Of a DNA stretch of 64,000 nucleotides, positions 1 through 9,143 are shown in pieces; position 1 is the stretch's first letter, and every line of letters starts with the position of its first letter. The notes under the pieces are model-generated. The model was given only the letters and a program-made list of their open reading frames with translations. It ran no database searches and had not been told where the DNA came from. The stretch is from Phymatolithon calcareum (taxonomy: Eukaryota; Rhodophyta; Florideophyceae; Hapalidiales). The DNA is taken from NCBI GenBank assembly GCA_977006965.1, contig OZ345369.1, positions 930,001 through 994,000 of the forward strand. The letters run 5' to 3'. Both the position numbers and the translations under genes were made by a program.

Positions 1-306
1 CCAAGCAAGGAATACAAGGAGCTCTGCACTGCGTACAACGAAAACAAGGAAACCCTTTCAAGTGCGTATCTGTCTTCCTTTCTCGGCAATACGAAGCGAC
101 CGATGGTAATGTGTTCCATAGTGTTTGCTAATTCTTACTGAATGCGTTTTTCATTTTCCGCAGAGGTTTTTAAACTTATCGGTCAAATGCTCGTCGCGCC
201 TATCGGTACGTCAACAGTACTTTCAATGCTTTCCTCGTACTTCATCATGGATTTCATTGTGCTGACGTTTTTGCTATTGTTAACCTGGAATTCGCGCTTG
301 CAGTAA
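1..306 (+). CDS. 3' end of a spliced gene, product unknown (partial)
   Basis: Frame 1 is open from the window edge. Reading straight through it would stop at 139-141. A good GT-AG intron can be drawn at 62-163: donor gtgcgt, a branch-like cttactgaa about 25 nt before the 3' end, and a pyrimidine-rich ttttccgcag acceptor. Joining 1-61 to 164-306 keeps the frame and gives 67 codons ending in TAA at 304-306. The upstream part is charged (KEYKELCTAYNENKETLS). The downstream part is strongly hydrophobic (SSYFIMDFIVLTFLLLL) and ends in a short polar tail, so the protein may end in a membrane-spanning helix. I do not recognise the family. The intron length of 102 bp is typical of a compact nuclear genome. 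The splice call rests on motifs only, and the gene could also be a chance open frame. Confidence 0.4.
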
Positions 307-597
307 TGATTGGTGTTGAAAAGATTAACGACGCCTACGGCAACCCTCTCGGTTTCTAGCGGCTTCGTTGCATGCGCTACTACGCTTCTATTCCCGTTTT
401 TGCGTCGCGAGAGCGTCGATTTCCTATTTGTGCCTCCTTCCACCTGGGTTACAAATTCGTAAAAACTGGCAAATTGGAAATTTCACCACTTATTTTTTTC
501 AGATTTCTTTTCTCAAACTTCTCTCAAACCTCCACATTCTCCAGAACTCCTTCCCAGCGTGACCCTTCCGCCAGCTCGCGACGCTACATCCACGCGA
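307..597 (+). promoter_or_regulatory. spacer and presumptive promoter/5' UTR of the PEX2 gene
   Basis: This 291-bp spacer separates the stop of the partial gene at 306 from the first ATG of the peroxin. From about 470 it is pyrimidine-rich on the + strand (runs of T and CTC around 487-555), as often seen in 5' leaders. No clear TATA box is visible. Short overlapping open frames on both strands here are not supported as genes. Confidence 0.35.
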
Positions 598-1467
598 ATG
601 GCGGCCGCCTCGCGGCGCGCCTCTCGCGCGAACCAAATCGATGCGCTGCGCGTGGACGCCGAATTGCACACCGTGCTATGCAACTCGGCTAAAAACGCCC
701 TCCGCTTCTACCCGCCCGCCGTCACCGACGCCCTTCTTCCGGAAATTGCGCTTATGCTGCGATCTCTAATGTTTGCAAACACCGTCGCGGTTGACGTCCC
801 ATCTCCAGGTCTCGTCTATTCCAACTTGCGCTTCCGGCGCTCAGGTCAGGCTGCGACGCGTTTCGGGGTCGAAGGCCAGACATTGACGCGAGCGCAGAAG
901 GCGGTACATTTTTTACTCTCCGTAGTGCTGCCCTATCTGTCCGCGCGAATGGAGCGGTACGCGGGAGACGGCGAGCATCCGCGCCTGGAGCGCGTTATAC
1001 GCGTCATGCAGGGGGCGACGCGCATGCTTGACGCGCTCAACGGATTACTCTTCTTGTGTAAGGCTCGTTTTCGCACGGTTGCCGATCGAGCGGCTGGTGC
1101 AGAGCTGGTGTACGCGGATCTTGATGCTACGCGACGGCCGAGTATGGAGTTGCTCAATCGGCAACTGGTCTGGCAGGGCGTTGCACAGTTTGCACTCTTT
1201 GTGGCTCCGCTCGTGGCGTCTGTGCGCATTCCGGCATTCCTGCGAGGGGTGTTGGCGCGAGCTGGCTCTGGGCCGGACGAGCGGGGGCCTGGGCGTGGGG
1301 GGTGTCCGGAGTGCGGGACGACGGATATGGTTATGCCGCATACGGCGCTGCCGTGTAGATGCGTGTTTTGCTACGCTTGTGTGGCGGCGCCGCTTGAAAA
1401 GGACGTTGAGTACAAATGCAGAAGGTGTCATATGGCAGTGCATTCACTGCGACGAGTGTGTAGGTAG
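598..1467 (+). CDS. PEX2: peroxisome biogenesis factor 2-type peroxin (RING E3 ligase)
   Basis: PEX2 is a peroxisomal membrane RING ubiquitin ligase. It works with PEX10 and PEX12 to ubiquitinate and recycle the import receptor PEX5. I start it at the ATG at 598 (context gcgaATGg), giving 289 residues against about 305 in human PEX2; the frame is open a little further upstream but has no earlier ATG. Residues from about 10 to 205 match the Pex2/Pex12 N-terminal type, with hydrophobic stretches near residues 90-110, 140-152 and 188-205. The C-terminal RING runs from about 236 to 278: CPEC, then PCRC, FCYAC and CRRC. The tail AVHSLRR resembles the EVHSLQP tail of animal PEX2, which is why I choose PEX2 over PEX10/12. 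The usual RING histidine after the third Cys is Cys here (PCRC instead of PCGH). No intron. GC-rich compared with the AT-rich flanks. Confidence 0.85.
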   Translation: MAAASRRASRANQIDALRVDAELHTVLCNSAKNALRFYPPAVTDALLPEIALMLRSLMFANTVAVDVPSPGLVYSNLRFRRSGQAATRFGVEGQTLTRAQKAVHFLLSVVLPYLSARMERYAGDGEHPRLERVIRVMQGATRMLDALNGLLFLCKARFRTVADRAAGAELVYADLDATRRPSMELLNRQLVWQGVAQFALFVAPLVASVRIPAFLRGVLARAGSGPDERGPGRGGCPECGTTDMVMPHTALPCRCVFCYACVAAPLEKDVEYKCRRCHMAVHSLRRVCR

Positions 1468-1869
1468 TACTCGCACGGCCTGGTTCTCTGCGAAAACACT
1501 GTCGGCGTGTGAAATCCAAGTCCAACCGTCACTTTCGATGCGTGCTCAGCCGTGCCACCATCGATTATTTGAAGTTTAGTACATCGGCCTGAACGTTTGG
1601 TTCGAGGAATGCTGTCTGACCTTTTATACTTTGTTAGGGTCTGCACCAGAGCTGTGTATTGCTCTACAAACGCTACTGCGTTCCTCCCGTTGGACACAAG
1701 AGTCAAGAACAATCTGTGCTAACAAATGAGAGCACCAGACGTACTTTAGCTTGTTAGCCAATAAACCGAACAAGTGTTCGGGAAACCACTAAGACCCTGG
1801 ATGCCGTTTTCCGAGTCACATGATGTTACATTTATTTATTACCAAAGTTTAATCAGCTCCTCACTTGTC

Positions 1870-2745
1870 GAGGTCATGCTCCTGACCGGTTATTCCAAAA
1901 GGAATCTAATTATTTTGAAACCGAGAGTACAGACATGTTGCGCGTACTTCTTCAGCCTTGCGCTTCTTTCAGGCACAGCTCAGGCAGAGCAGCCAAAAGA
2001 GACTCAGAAAAACAGAGACAGACAATCTCCAAACTTTACGTCCAAAACAGATATCAACAAACCGCCACCTGCGTACAGCGCGTACTCCTCAGAGCCCAAC
2101 CAGCTTCAGATCACGATTGTCGATGCTCCTTCTTCTCCGTCCGCTCACATCGCGCATCGCGCATTAAATAGCGGTTAAAATACTGTGCCCAGGCCCTCTC
2201 GTTCCATCCCCATTCCATTCGGCCAAGCCAGGGTTGTCCAATGACGCCAACTAGACGTCATGCGCCCGCCCGATGTCTGGCCGACACCGCCTTAATCGCC
2301 GAGACTTGCGGAATCAATGCGCCTCTTCGGTGAGCTTTCACCGCGCAAGTTCAGTGACTTGTCGCCATGCGAGGTCATAACCAACGATCGCATGGTATCG
2401 TCACATCCCCCAGGGTACGAACAGTGGGTCGTGCTGCAGTCAGTACGCCTACTGCGCACCGCGTCCTCTCGCTTTCGACCATTGTGCGCTTAGATGACGC
2501 GCCAGTGTCGGTTGCCCGCGTCCCAACTCGCAACCTTTTCCTTGTGCGCAACCGTCAGTACGGCGGTCAGGGAATTCACGGAGCCAGCTGTCGCATGCTC
2601 GATCTTATGATAACCGGGAGTGCATTTTCCGCAGCAGACCCGTTCGTCGAGGACAACAAGTAGCTCGACACCAAAAAATAGGATTCTTAATTGTTTGGCT
2701 CGCTTGTTAAGGTCATGCTCCTGACTGGTTGTTCCTAAAGGAACT
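1870..2745. repeat. pair of direct repeats about 840 bp apart
   Basis: A segment of roughly 36-43 bp beginning aggtcatgctcctgac at 1870-1912 recurs at 2709-2745 with a few substitutions: ggttattccaaaaggaa versus ggttgttcctaaaggaa. Weaker similarity extends on both sides. The spacing could mean a lost element with flanking repeats, but nothing between them is recognisable. Confidence 0.5.
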
Positions 2746-2956
2746 ATTTATTTTTAATCAAGCGATACTGACCCGTTCATCGAGATCTTGCCTTGGAAGA
2801 AATAGACTTTTTTATCGAGTTGGCAATTGAAGAGAAATGGGCGACATCATGTCACATCGGGGGTCACTGCTCTTGCCAGAGGGACCTTTATGAGAATTCG
2901 ATTTTTGCGTCCGCACTACCAGTCTGGAAAAGTCCTCAAATCCAGTCCGAAATATT

Positions 2957-3184
2957 TTCACTGGTAATGAGGACGCGGCATAGGTATGGCGCGGCTGATG
3001 TGCTCATCTATGGGACATTTTTCTCATAACGATTTTTAGTTTTCGGAAGTGGAATTGCTTTTCAACCAAATTTTTCGTGATGTTTCAAGTTTTTTCTCAA
3101 AAGTGTGCAAAAACATCTGAAGCGAAAGTTTGCAGATCAACACTCAGCCACTGAAAACCTATGCCGCGTCCTGGTAACCAGTCC
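2957..3184. repeat. inverted repeat around GAGGACGCGGCATAGGT
   Basis: The segment near 2957-2985 (actggtaatgaggacgcggc...) reappears in reverse complement near 3150-3184 (gcgtcctggtaaccagt). A third, direct and partial copy of actggtaatgaggac lies at about 3198-3212. Arms are about 28 bp with a loop near 165 bp. It may be a remnant of a small foldback element. Confidence 0.45.
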
Positions 3185-3699
3185 ACGAAATAATGACTGG
3201 TAATGAGGACTTTTTTGACTGGGTCTATGCCGCGATTTTGATGAATTCTCAAGAAGGCCCCTCTGCCAGGAGACCTATTTGCAGGTTCATTTATGATACT
3301 GTATCTGATGCACATACTTGTGGACATGTGGGTGACGGTGGATTACACAGCACTAAAAGTTTTTTAAGTGCATTCTGAGCAACGCATGTGCGCGCCAAAG
3401 GAACGCTCCTCCGTAGTACTCGAGGATGCGTTTCTAGTCACGAAAAACAGGCTCTTAAAATGCGGTTTTATTGAAGAAATGGTCGTTTGATGATTCTACA
3501 GTAACGGCAGATAATGCGCACTTTTAGATGAAGCTGAGAGGGGTAGGGCCGAAGTTTGTAGAGGAGGCGAGCTCAATAGCCTTCCAGGTAGGCACTCTCT
3601 ACCGACGTGAGAAGTCGCAGAGTCGTCACGGGGGTTCGAAAAACGGGCGCAACCTCGTTTATCATCCCCGCTTTTTGACAATCGGTAACTGCTGTAACA

Positions 3700-3858
3700 C
3701 TGCACCCTGTCTTGCGCCGGATGATCGCTGTCTTAGCAGCGGCTGGTGAAAGGACACGAACATGGGGTATTTGACAGTCCCCTATTTGCGCCGGATGATC
3801 GCTGTACGAGCAGCGGCCGGTGAACGGACGCCAACGCGGAATACTCCGCAGTCCTCGT
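3700..3858. repeat. two-copy tandem repeat, 74-bp unit
   Basis: The string ttgcgccggatgatcgctgt starts at 3712 and again at 3786. The following 50 bp (gcagcggc-ggtgaa-ggac and a closing gcagtcc/acagtcc) also match with substitutions. It lies in noncoding DNA, so it is a local duplication rather than a protein repeat. Confidence 0.7.
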
Positions 3859-5270
3859 TTCGAACGGGTCCTATCCCCTTGCTTGCGCTGACCGGTGCGT
3901 GCGTGGCGACCAGACTGTCAGTGTCACCTCCCTAAGCGGTTCGGAATCAACCTTGCGAGTTTACTTACATCCGCTTGGAATTTGTCACAACTGAGAGCAC
4001 TCGTTTGTCCGACCATTCAAGGGCGTGGAGCCGCATCTATTGCGCCCTCTCTAATGCCTGGGTAGGCTCTTGTGCTGCTGCAGTTCCTTTATATATAGAA
4101 TAATAAAGGCAACACCGTCGGGGTATCGAATGGACCCGCACGGTGAACTAGCCTCTGCTTTTGCCGTGTATGCGCCGCGCTCCAGTAATCCAACTGTACT
4201 TTACTCAGCTCTACCTCTCTCCTCTTTCCCTCTGGAACGCCTTGACGTATCACACTGCCCATTCCGGTCCATAAGTCTTTTTCAGTCCAGAAAACGTCTG
4301 GTCGGTGACCTCCAAGAGAGAAGCAAAAGCACAAAAAAGGAAAAAATGAGGCAGAACCAGAGTGTCATTACCACGAAAGAAATGGCGAAGTCAATGATAT
4401 ACCATCATAACGACGAAGCCGATGTTGTAGAGAGTCAAAACGAGGTCACATATTTTTCCCAGATAAATTCCAACAATATTGTCTACGGAAGCTCTAGCAC
4501 ATTTTCAAACTTCTTCACGCACGACTTCTTCCACATACGAGGCGCGTAGGACCACCAGAGTAAGGAGACTCGCCGTATCGTAAGAGTGATCTCTGCTCTG
4601 AAATCAGAATGCGTGTCAGTTTCTGTCTTTTCAATCTCGCCTTCGGCGCACGATGACGTTAAAATAGCTCCGTGGTATCAATGGCTCTCCTGGAATGTCT
4701 CGAAGACTTTGATCTCTGCACGATCTTGACGGGAGCAAACTGTTTCCTGCAAAAGCCGTGCATTCTTTGCGCTGCCGAGCGCACAAGAGCTCCGTGCGAT
4801 CTTGACGGGAAAGGACTGCTTCATGCAAAGACGTGCATTCTTATCACTGCCGAGCTCGTAAGAGCTCTGTTTCCCGGAAAGTCCAAGGTAACGAACGTGA
4901 GAGGTGACATCGCAGAGCGCAATGGTCGTCTCTGGGTGAGTCAGTTGTTTGGGTTATGTATTTTTCGTTTCAGATAAGTGGAATAAGCCTTCAATATTCA
5001 ATACTATAAGGCTAAGAACGGAAGGAGGCACTTTTCGGCCAACGAATATAGCAATTAAGTAATTCTCAAATTGCGTTTTCAGGCTTTTTTCGAGAAATGC
5101 TATGATAGTCCATCGGAAGCGAACGCGTTCCGAAGAAACGTGTGCACTGGCAGTCTACCGCGAACAGTGCACGTTCATTGTAAATAACGAACTCAAAATA
5201 TATGCTCCTGTCCAACCGCTACATTCCCAATGATCAACTACAGTACAGTCCTGCCTCGTTTGCAAACGGC
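3859..5270. other. intergenic, no supported gene; contains a 76-bp tandem repeat
   Basis: A 159-codon open frame at 4070-4549 (+) has no recognisable motif and starts in a low-complexity cluster. Its wide use of Ser/Lys looks like random AT-rich sequence. No other gene evidence. The tandem repeat at 4714 is listed separately. Confidence 0.5.
4714..4870. repeat. tandem repeat, 76-bp unit, 2.1 copies
   Basis: Unit starts at 4714 and 4790, with a third start at 4865. Each full unit carries cgatcttgacggga, then tgcaaa, gtgcattctt and ctgccgagc in the same order. Divergence between units is visible but modest. Confidence 0.75.
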
Positions 5271-5751
5271 CAGTCGAACCTGCAGAACTGCAACGCGGTG
5301 GTTAAGTAATTTAAGTTGGCATGCAGTAATGGAGGTTTTGCAGTCCAAAAGGCTTATCATAACGAAGTATAGAAAAATTCTACCCAATCATGTACTAAGT
5401 TCAGTTCAACCAATCAGTGACCTTGTTCTGCTGGAACTCCTTGCGCGCGCACAGCAGTGTGTACGTTGAAGAGTACGTACTCTTTCGTCCATGATCTTGA
5501 CAGCCAAGCTCTCAAATGGCGCAACTGCTCACCATGCGACATATTCGGTGTGCAACGGGACGACCATCCTCTTGTGCAATCCGTACTATCAAAATTTCAT
5601 TACAAATTGAAGGTGGCCTGTCATTCAGTTGCAAAATTGCAGGTTCCAAGGTATATTGAAATTTAGTTACTTTTAGCCGTATACTAACTCCGTCAAGGCG
5701 ATTGCTTGCAAAAGTGCAGGTTTTTCAGCTGCAGGGGTTTCCGCGACTGTA
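5271..5751. mobile_element. short TIR element, copy 1
   Basis: Begins CAGTCGAACCTGCAGAACTG at 5271 and ends with GACTG followed by TA at 5745-5751. It matches copy 2 (6343-7312) along both its left part (aaccaatcagtgacctt, catgatcttgacagccaag, tctcaaatggcgcaact) and its right part (tatcaaaatttcatta, ggtggcctgtc/agtggcctgtc, ccgtatactaactccgtca). It carries no coding capacity and is a MITE-like non-autonomous element. Compared with copy 2 it lacks about 0.5 kb in the middle, so either it is deleted or copy 2 is expanded. Confidence 0.65.
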
Positions 5752-6210
5752 CAAATTTGTAGACCACCCCCTGACAGCGCACACGGCCGGTCTACTACCA
5801 AGACAGGTCTATTAGTGCAGATTCTACCACCCATTTATTATACTTCCGTGTCATGCTACTTTCAGAGTACACACCGTCCAGACACGAACGGTACGAACAG
5901 GACTGCACCTTTGTGCAGTACTGTATACTGTAATACGCGGAGAATCACTTGAAAATTGAAGTTTGCATTTGTAGATCCCGAATCCTGTAGGACACGTGCA
6001 AGGATCGAATAGAGAGTGTGTGAAAGTTCGGGGCACCGAAACAATTTGAGATCAAGTTCGAGGTATAAATAGGAAAATTTCAAGTAAAGTATGTGCCTTG
6101 ATTATGATTTTCGTTTGAATTCAGGGGTTCCAAAAACCTCGACTTAACCTACCGGTGTAACGCTCACAGAGAGGCCGTGCCGTAGTGTCATAATATTCTA
6201 TTCGAGACCT
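5752..6210. other. AT-rich spacer, nothing recognised
   Basis: No gene or clear repeat seen. It contains several CTGTATA/CTGTAATA-like strings near 5927-5935 that resemble the element ends on either side, which may be remnants of further insertions. Confidence 0.4.
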
Positions 6211-6280
6211 CCTCCAATAACAGCCCGGCTGCAGCTGCAGGATTCGGGATATTACAGCTGCAGCCGGGCTGTTATCGGAG
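6211..6280. repeat. perfect hairpin 1 (21-bp stem, extended to 26)
   Basis: Arm 6217-6237 (ataacagcccggctgcagct+g) is exactly complementary to 6255-6275, with a 17-nt loop. After one mismatch, four more pairs (ctcc/ggag) extend the stem to 6212-6280. The absence of substitutions in the core suggests recent origin or gene conversion. Confidence 0.85.
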
Positions 6281-6354
6281 CAGGTCAACAGTACTAACCA
6301 AAACCTGGTCCGCAGAACTGTAGACCAGGTTTTAGTTTAGTACTGTTGAACCTG
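6281..6354. repeat. hairpin 2, directly abutting hairpin 1
   Basis: Arm 6281-6310 (caggt-caacagtactaa, then ccaaaacctggtc) pairs with 6323-6354 (gaccaggtttt, then tagtactgttg-aacctg) over about 30 bp with two single-base bulges and a 12-nt loop. Its right arm overlaps the left end of the TIR element copy 2 (gttgaacctgcag). Confidence 0.8.
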
Positions 6355-7312
6355 CAGAACTGCAACAAGACGGTAACGTTGTTTTGTAGTCCAAAAGTCT
6401 TATCATACCAATTTACATGTACGGAGTTCAGTTCAACCAATCAGTGACCTTGGTCTGCTGGAACCCCTGGTGCGCGCACAGCTGTGGAAACGACCTATAA
6501 CGTACTCCTTCATCCATGATCTTGACAGCCAAGCTCTCAAATGGCGCAACTACTCAACATGCGACATACAGTGTGTGCGCAATTCCACATCAAGAGTACC
6601 TTAGGTGTTTTTCGGAGTACGCAAGTTATGGACAAATTACATTAAAATTCGTAAATTTTGCAAAATCTGCCGTTGCATAAATTTAAGCTCTAAATCGAAT
6701 GGCGTGGTTGTATTTTAGCTTCGACTTGCACTTTCGACGATACATTTTTTCATATTTCACAAAATTCAAAGATATTTATTTGTCATACACCTCATAGCTA
6801 TCCAATGAAGAAACGGTCCGCGAGGCAATTCTGTTCGCTTAAGCCAAGAAGAAATTTTAAAAGTCTTTTTCTGTTCTTCCTGCATATCTAAAAATATACA
6901 TGTTTGATTTTTAAATTTTGAAACCATTACAGCGCAAAACTATTCAGATTACCAGGGGAGTGTTATGGTGCAATAAATATCAACCGCGGTTGACGATTCG
7001 TCTCAAGAAACTGATAGATCAAAGAATAAAACAAAAACGACAAAATACACCTTTGGTAAGGTTACACTTGATATGGAATTGCACACAAATTCGGAGTGCA
7101 ACGTGACGAGAGCCAACCTCTTGAGCAATCAATGCTATCAAAATTTCATTAAAAATTAAAAGTGGCCTGTCGTTCAGTTGCAAAATTGCAGGTTGCAAGG
7201 TATACTGAAATTTAGCTACATGTAGCCGTATACTAACTCCGTCAAGGCGATTGCTTGCAAAAGTGCAGGTTTTGCAGCTGCGGGGGTTGCAGTTCCACAG
7301 GTCCGACTGTAT
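6343..7312. mobile_element. short TIR element, copy 2 (complete, about 970 bp)
   Basis: Left end at 6343 (gttgaacctgcagaactgcaac) and right end at 7287-7310, read in reverse as CAGTCGGACCTGTGGAACTG, form imperfect terminal inverted repeats of about 24 bp. TA follows the right end. The middle (about 6575-7095) is AT-rich and absent from copy 1. CAG termini plus TA flanks are typical of pogo/Tigger-type elements. A Tigger-like transposase relic lies 4 kb downstream, but whether it mobilised this family is inference. Confidence 0.6.
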
Positions 7313-7451
7313 ACTGAAACAAGCTCAAACTGCCTGTTTTAGTGTTAGCAGTTTTGGGCAATTTGGTTGGTGAAATCAGCTAGATAAGTGACGAAAGCAC
7401 TGAAGATCGATATGCGCTGAGATTGGTTTACCAATTGACAAGACATCAATT

Positions 7452-9143
7452 ATGACTGAATTGGAGACCAGCACCTTCAGCTTGGACGGCCTGGGCGTCT
7501 ACAGCATTTGCGCCCGCCTTCTTTACTCTGCCAAAATCGGTCCCGAGATCGTTTGTGACGTCTTGGAACAGGCCTGGGTACTCTCGCTCTGGGAAACTGC
7601 TACTCAATGCAGAACACTTTGGCCTTCCGATGACATCCGCCGTGCTATGTCCGACATAGCTGTTGCTAATACCAACGCCCGCCGCCGTGCAGGTGACTCT
7701 ATGCCAGCTGGGTTCACAAGTTACTCTCATGATCTTAACGTTGTGTGTCGCTCCTATTACCAGGACATACGAGTCGTCCTCGTGCAGCACCTCCCCAATG
7801 TTGGCTTCTCTCAAGAAGATGGCAGAACCGTTATTTCCAAGTTGGACGCAGTTAGTAATAACACTAGCCTTGCCCTCGCCATCACCGATGATGTCGTTCG
7901 AAGTGCGGAATTGTCCGGTAGCACGATTATGGAGCTGGTACACAGGGCCAGTCAGGCTGTGTATCCCCACATTGCGGGTCGCCCCGTCGGCGGTATTGAT
8001 GAAGACAAACGTAGTAGTGAGCCTGATCTTGTCCCTTGGCTACTCGCGCTAAACCGCATCAAGTATTACCAGGACAAGCGAATGACGCTCGACGAGTTTC
8101 TGGGAGATTTTTGTTTTAGAGAGTCTACTACCTTGTTTCAGGCACGCGAAGATGATCGAGGACTTCCACGCCTTTTCCAGGATGCTTCATATTCGCGTAT
8201 TTACGGGAATGAGCTGCTTGTTTTTGAGTCCGCCAGATGGGCATCTTTCAAGTTTCGTGGGTTTGTGTTCAATTTCCAGAAATCAAATCGCGCAGTGAGT
8301 AGCAAATTGGGGACTGACATAGAGCCGCGCGCTGTGCAAACTGCGCTACTGCTCGGCTCTCGCGAACGTGTTTTGAGTATCACGCGAATCAAAGAGGCAC
8401 TGAAGCGGCTTGTGACACGACACGAAAAGGAGATTGAAAAACTTTACCAGTTGACCTTAGAGGTGGAAGACCACTACGATACCAAGGAAGATGATATCAG
8501 GAAAGAAATCATGTCTGGTGTGCGAATCAAAAGGACTGGAGATCGCATGGGCATCACATACTGCGATTCTGTCCAACGTATTGGTGCCGCCATACGCAAT
8601 GCTCGTATCTCCGGTGTCAGGTTCAACGCGCATATCCTCCAGGCTGACATACAGCTGGAAAGGTCTCCCAACGAGCAAGTTGAGTCGTTAGCGCCCGATG
8701 TGATCTACTCGGAATTTCAGACGGCAACGGGGCTGGATGCGTGGTTCGAGAGCCTTTTGGAAAATCGTGGGGTTCTCGGAGATCGAAGGAACCTGCGGTA
8801 TATGCTTCGATCGCGGGTGGAGAAGCTTATCGCGACGCATTTCAAAATGGTGCTCGTAACGGGGCCTAAAAGCTGCTGGCCGCGATTGTACCAGCTTAGC
8901 AATGTATTTGGAGAGAAATCAGCAGAATATTTTGCCGATTTGCCTCACATGATTACCTCGACGACGACTCTGGAGGCCGGTCCAAATGGGGTGACACAAC
9001 GTGGCTTTATTCTTGTCCGCATCTCGGCAAAGATGTGGCATATTAAAAGGACCTCAGTGGAGCCTGGAGCCCCTGTTACTGGGCTAATTGAGCTGAAGCA
9101 AGGGGATTTTTTAGGTTTCGAAGATGGTGAGGTGGCGGAATAG
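7452..9143 (+). CDS. conserved-looking protein of unknown function (563 aa, intronless)
   Basis: A single uninterrupted frame of 563 codons starts at the first ATG in the frame (7452) and ends TAG at 9143. It is by far the longest intact frame in the window. No signal peptide or membrane segment is evident. A charged, probably coiled-coil stretch spans residues about 315-360 (KRLVTRHEKEIEKLYQLTL and following acidic residues). Elsewhere the protein is mixed alpha/beta in character without any motif I can name: no zinc-finger, P-loop or DDE triad. Codon use is balanced and more GC-rich than the flanks, arguing for real selection. It sits between repeats, so it could be a host gene or the product of an unrecognised element. 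Function not assigned. Confidence 0.65.
   Translation: MTELETSTFSLDGLGVYSICARLLYSAKIGPEIVCDVLEQAWVLSLWETATQCRTLWPSDDIRRAMSDIAVANTNARRRAGDSMPAGFTSYSHDLNVVCRSYYQDIRVVLVQHLPNVGFSQEDGRTVISKLDAVSNNTSLALAITDDVVRSAELSGSTIMELVHRASQAVYPHIAGRPVGGIDEDKRSSEPDLVPWLLALNRIKYYQDKRMTLDEFLGDFCFRESTTLFQAREDDRGLPRLFQDASYSRIYGNELLVFESARWASFKFRGFVFNFQKSNRAVSSKLGTDIEPRAVQTALLLGSRERVLSITRIKEALKRLVTRHEKEIEKLYQLTLEVEDHYDTKEDDIRKEIMSGVRIKRTGDRMGITYCDSVQRIGAAIRNARISGVRFNAHILQADIQLERSPNEQVESLAPDVIYSEFQTATGLDAWFESLLENRGVLGDRRNLRYMLRSRVEKLIATHFKMVLVTGPKSCWPRLYQLSNVFGEKSAEYFADLPHMITSTTTLEAGPNGVTQRGFILVRISAKMWHIKRTSVEPGAPVTGLIELKQGDFLGFEDGEVAE

Larger units (their letters stand above)
1468..3699. other. intergenic, no supported gene; contains short dispersed repeats
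   Basis: Open frames here (for example 1774-2178 and 2367-2663, +) show no domain or motif and differ from each other in composition. I see no splice pattern joining them. The stretch holds a direct repeat pair at 1870/2709 and an inverted pair at 2957/3150, listed separately. Confidence 0.5.

Noticed and set aside
183-692. Overlapping short frames on both strands around the PEX2 leader
   Set aside because: They compete with the spliced gene end and the PEX2 start and show no motif.
1028-1712. Frames of 94-183 codons antisense or out of frame to PEX2
   Set aside because: Shadows of the GC-rich PEX2 reading frame.
1774-2663. ORFs of 134 and 98 codons
   Set aside because: No domain, no start context, different composition; treated as chance frames in a spacer.
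4070-4549. 159-codon open frame
   Set aside because: No motif or compositional sign of coding.
3700-4870. CRISPR array suspected from regularly spaced repeats
   Set aside because: Units are plain tandem duplications of 74-76 bp without unique spacers, in eukaryotic DNA.
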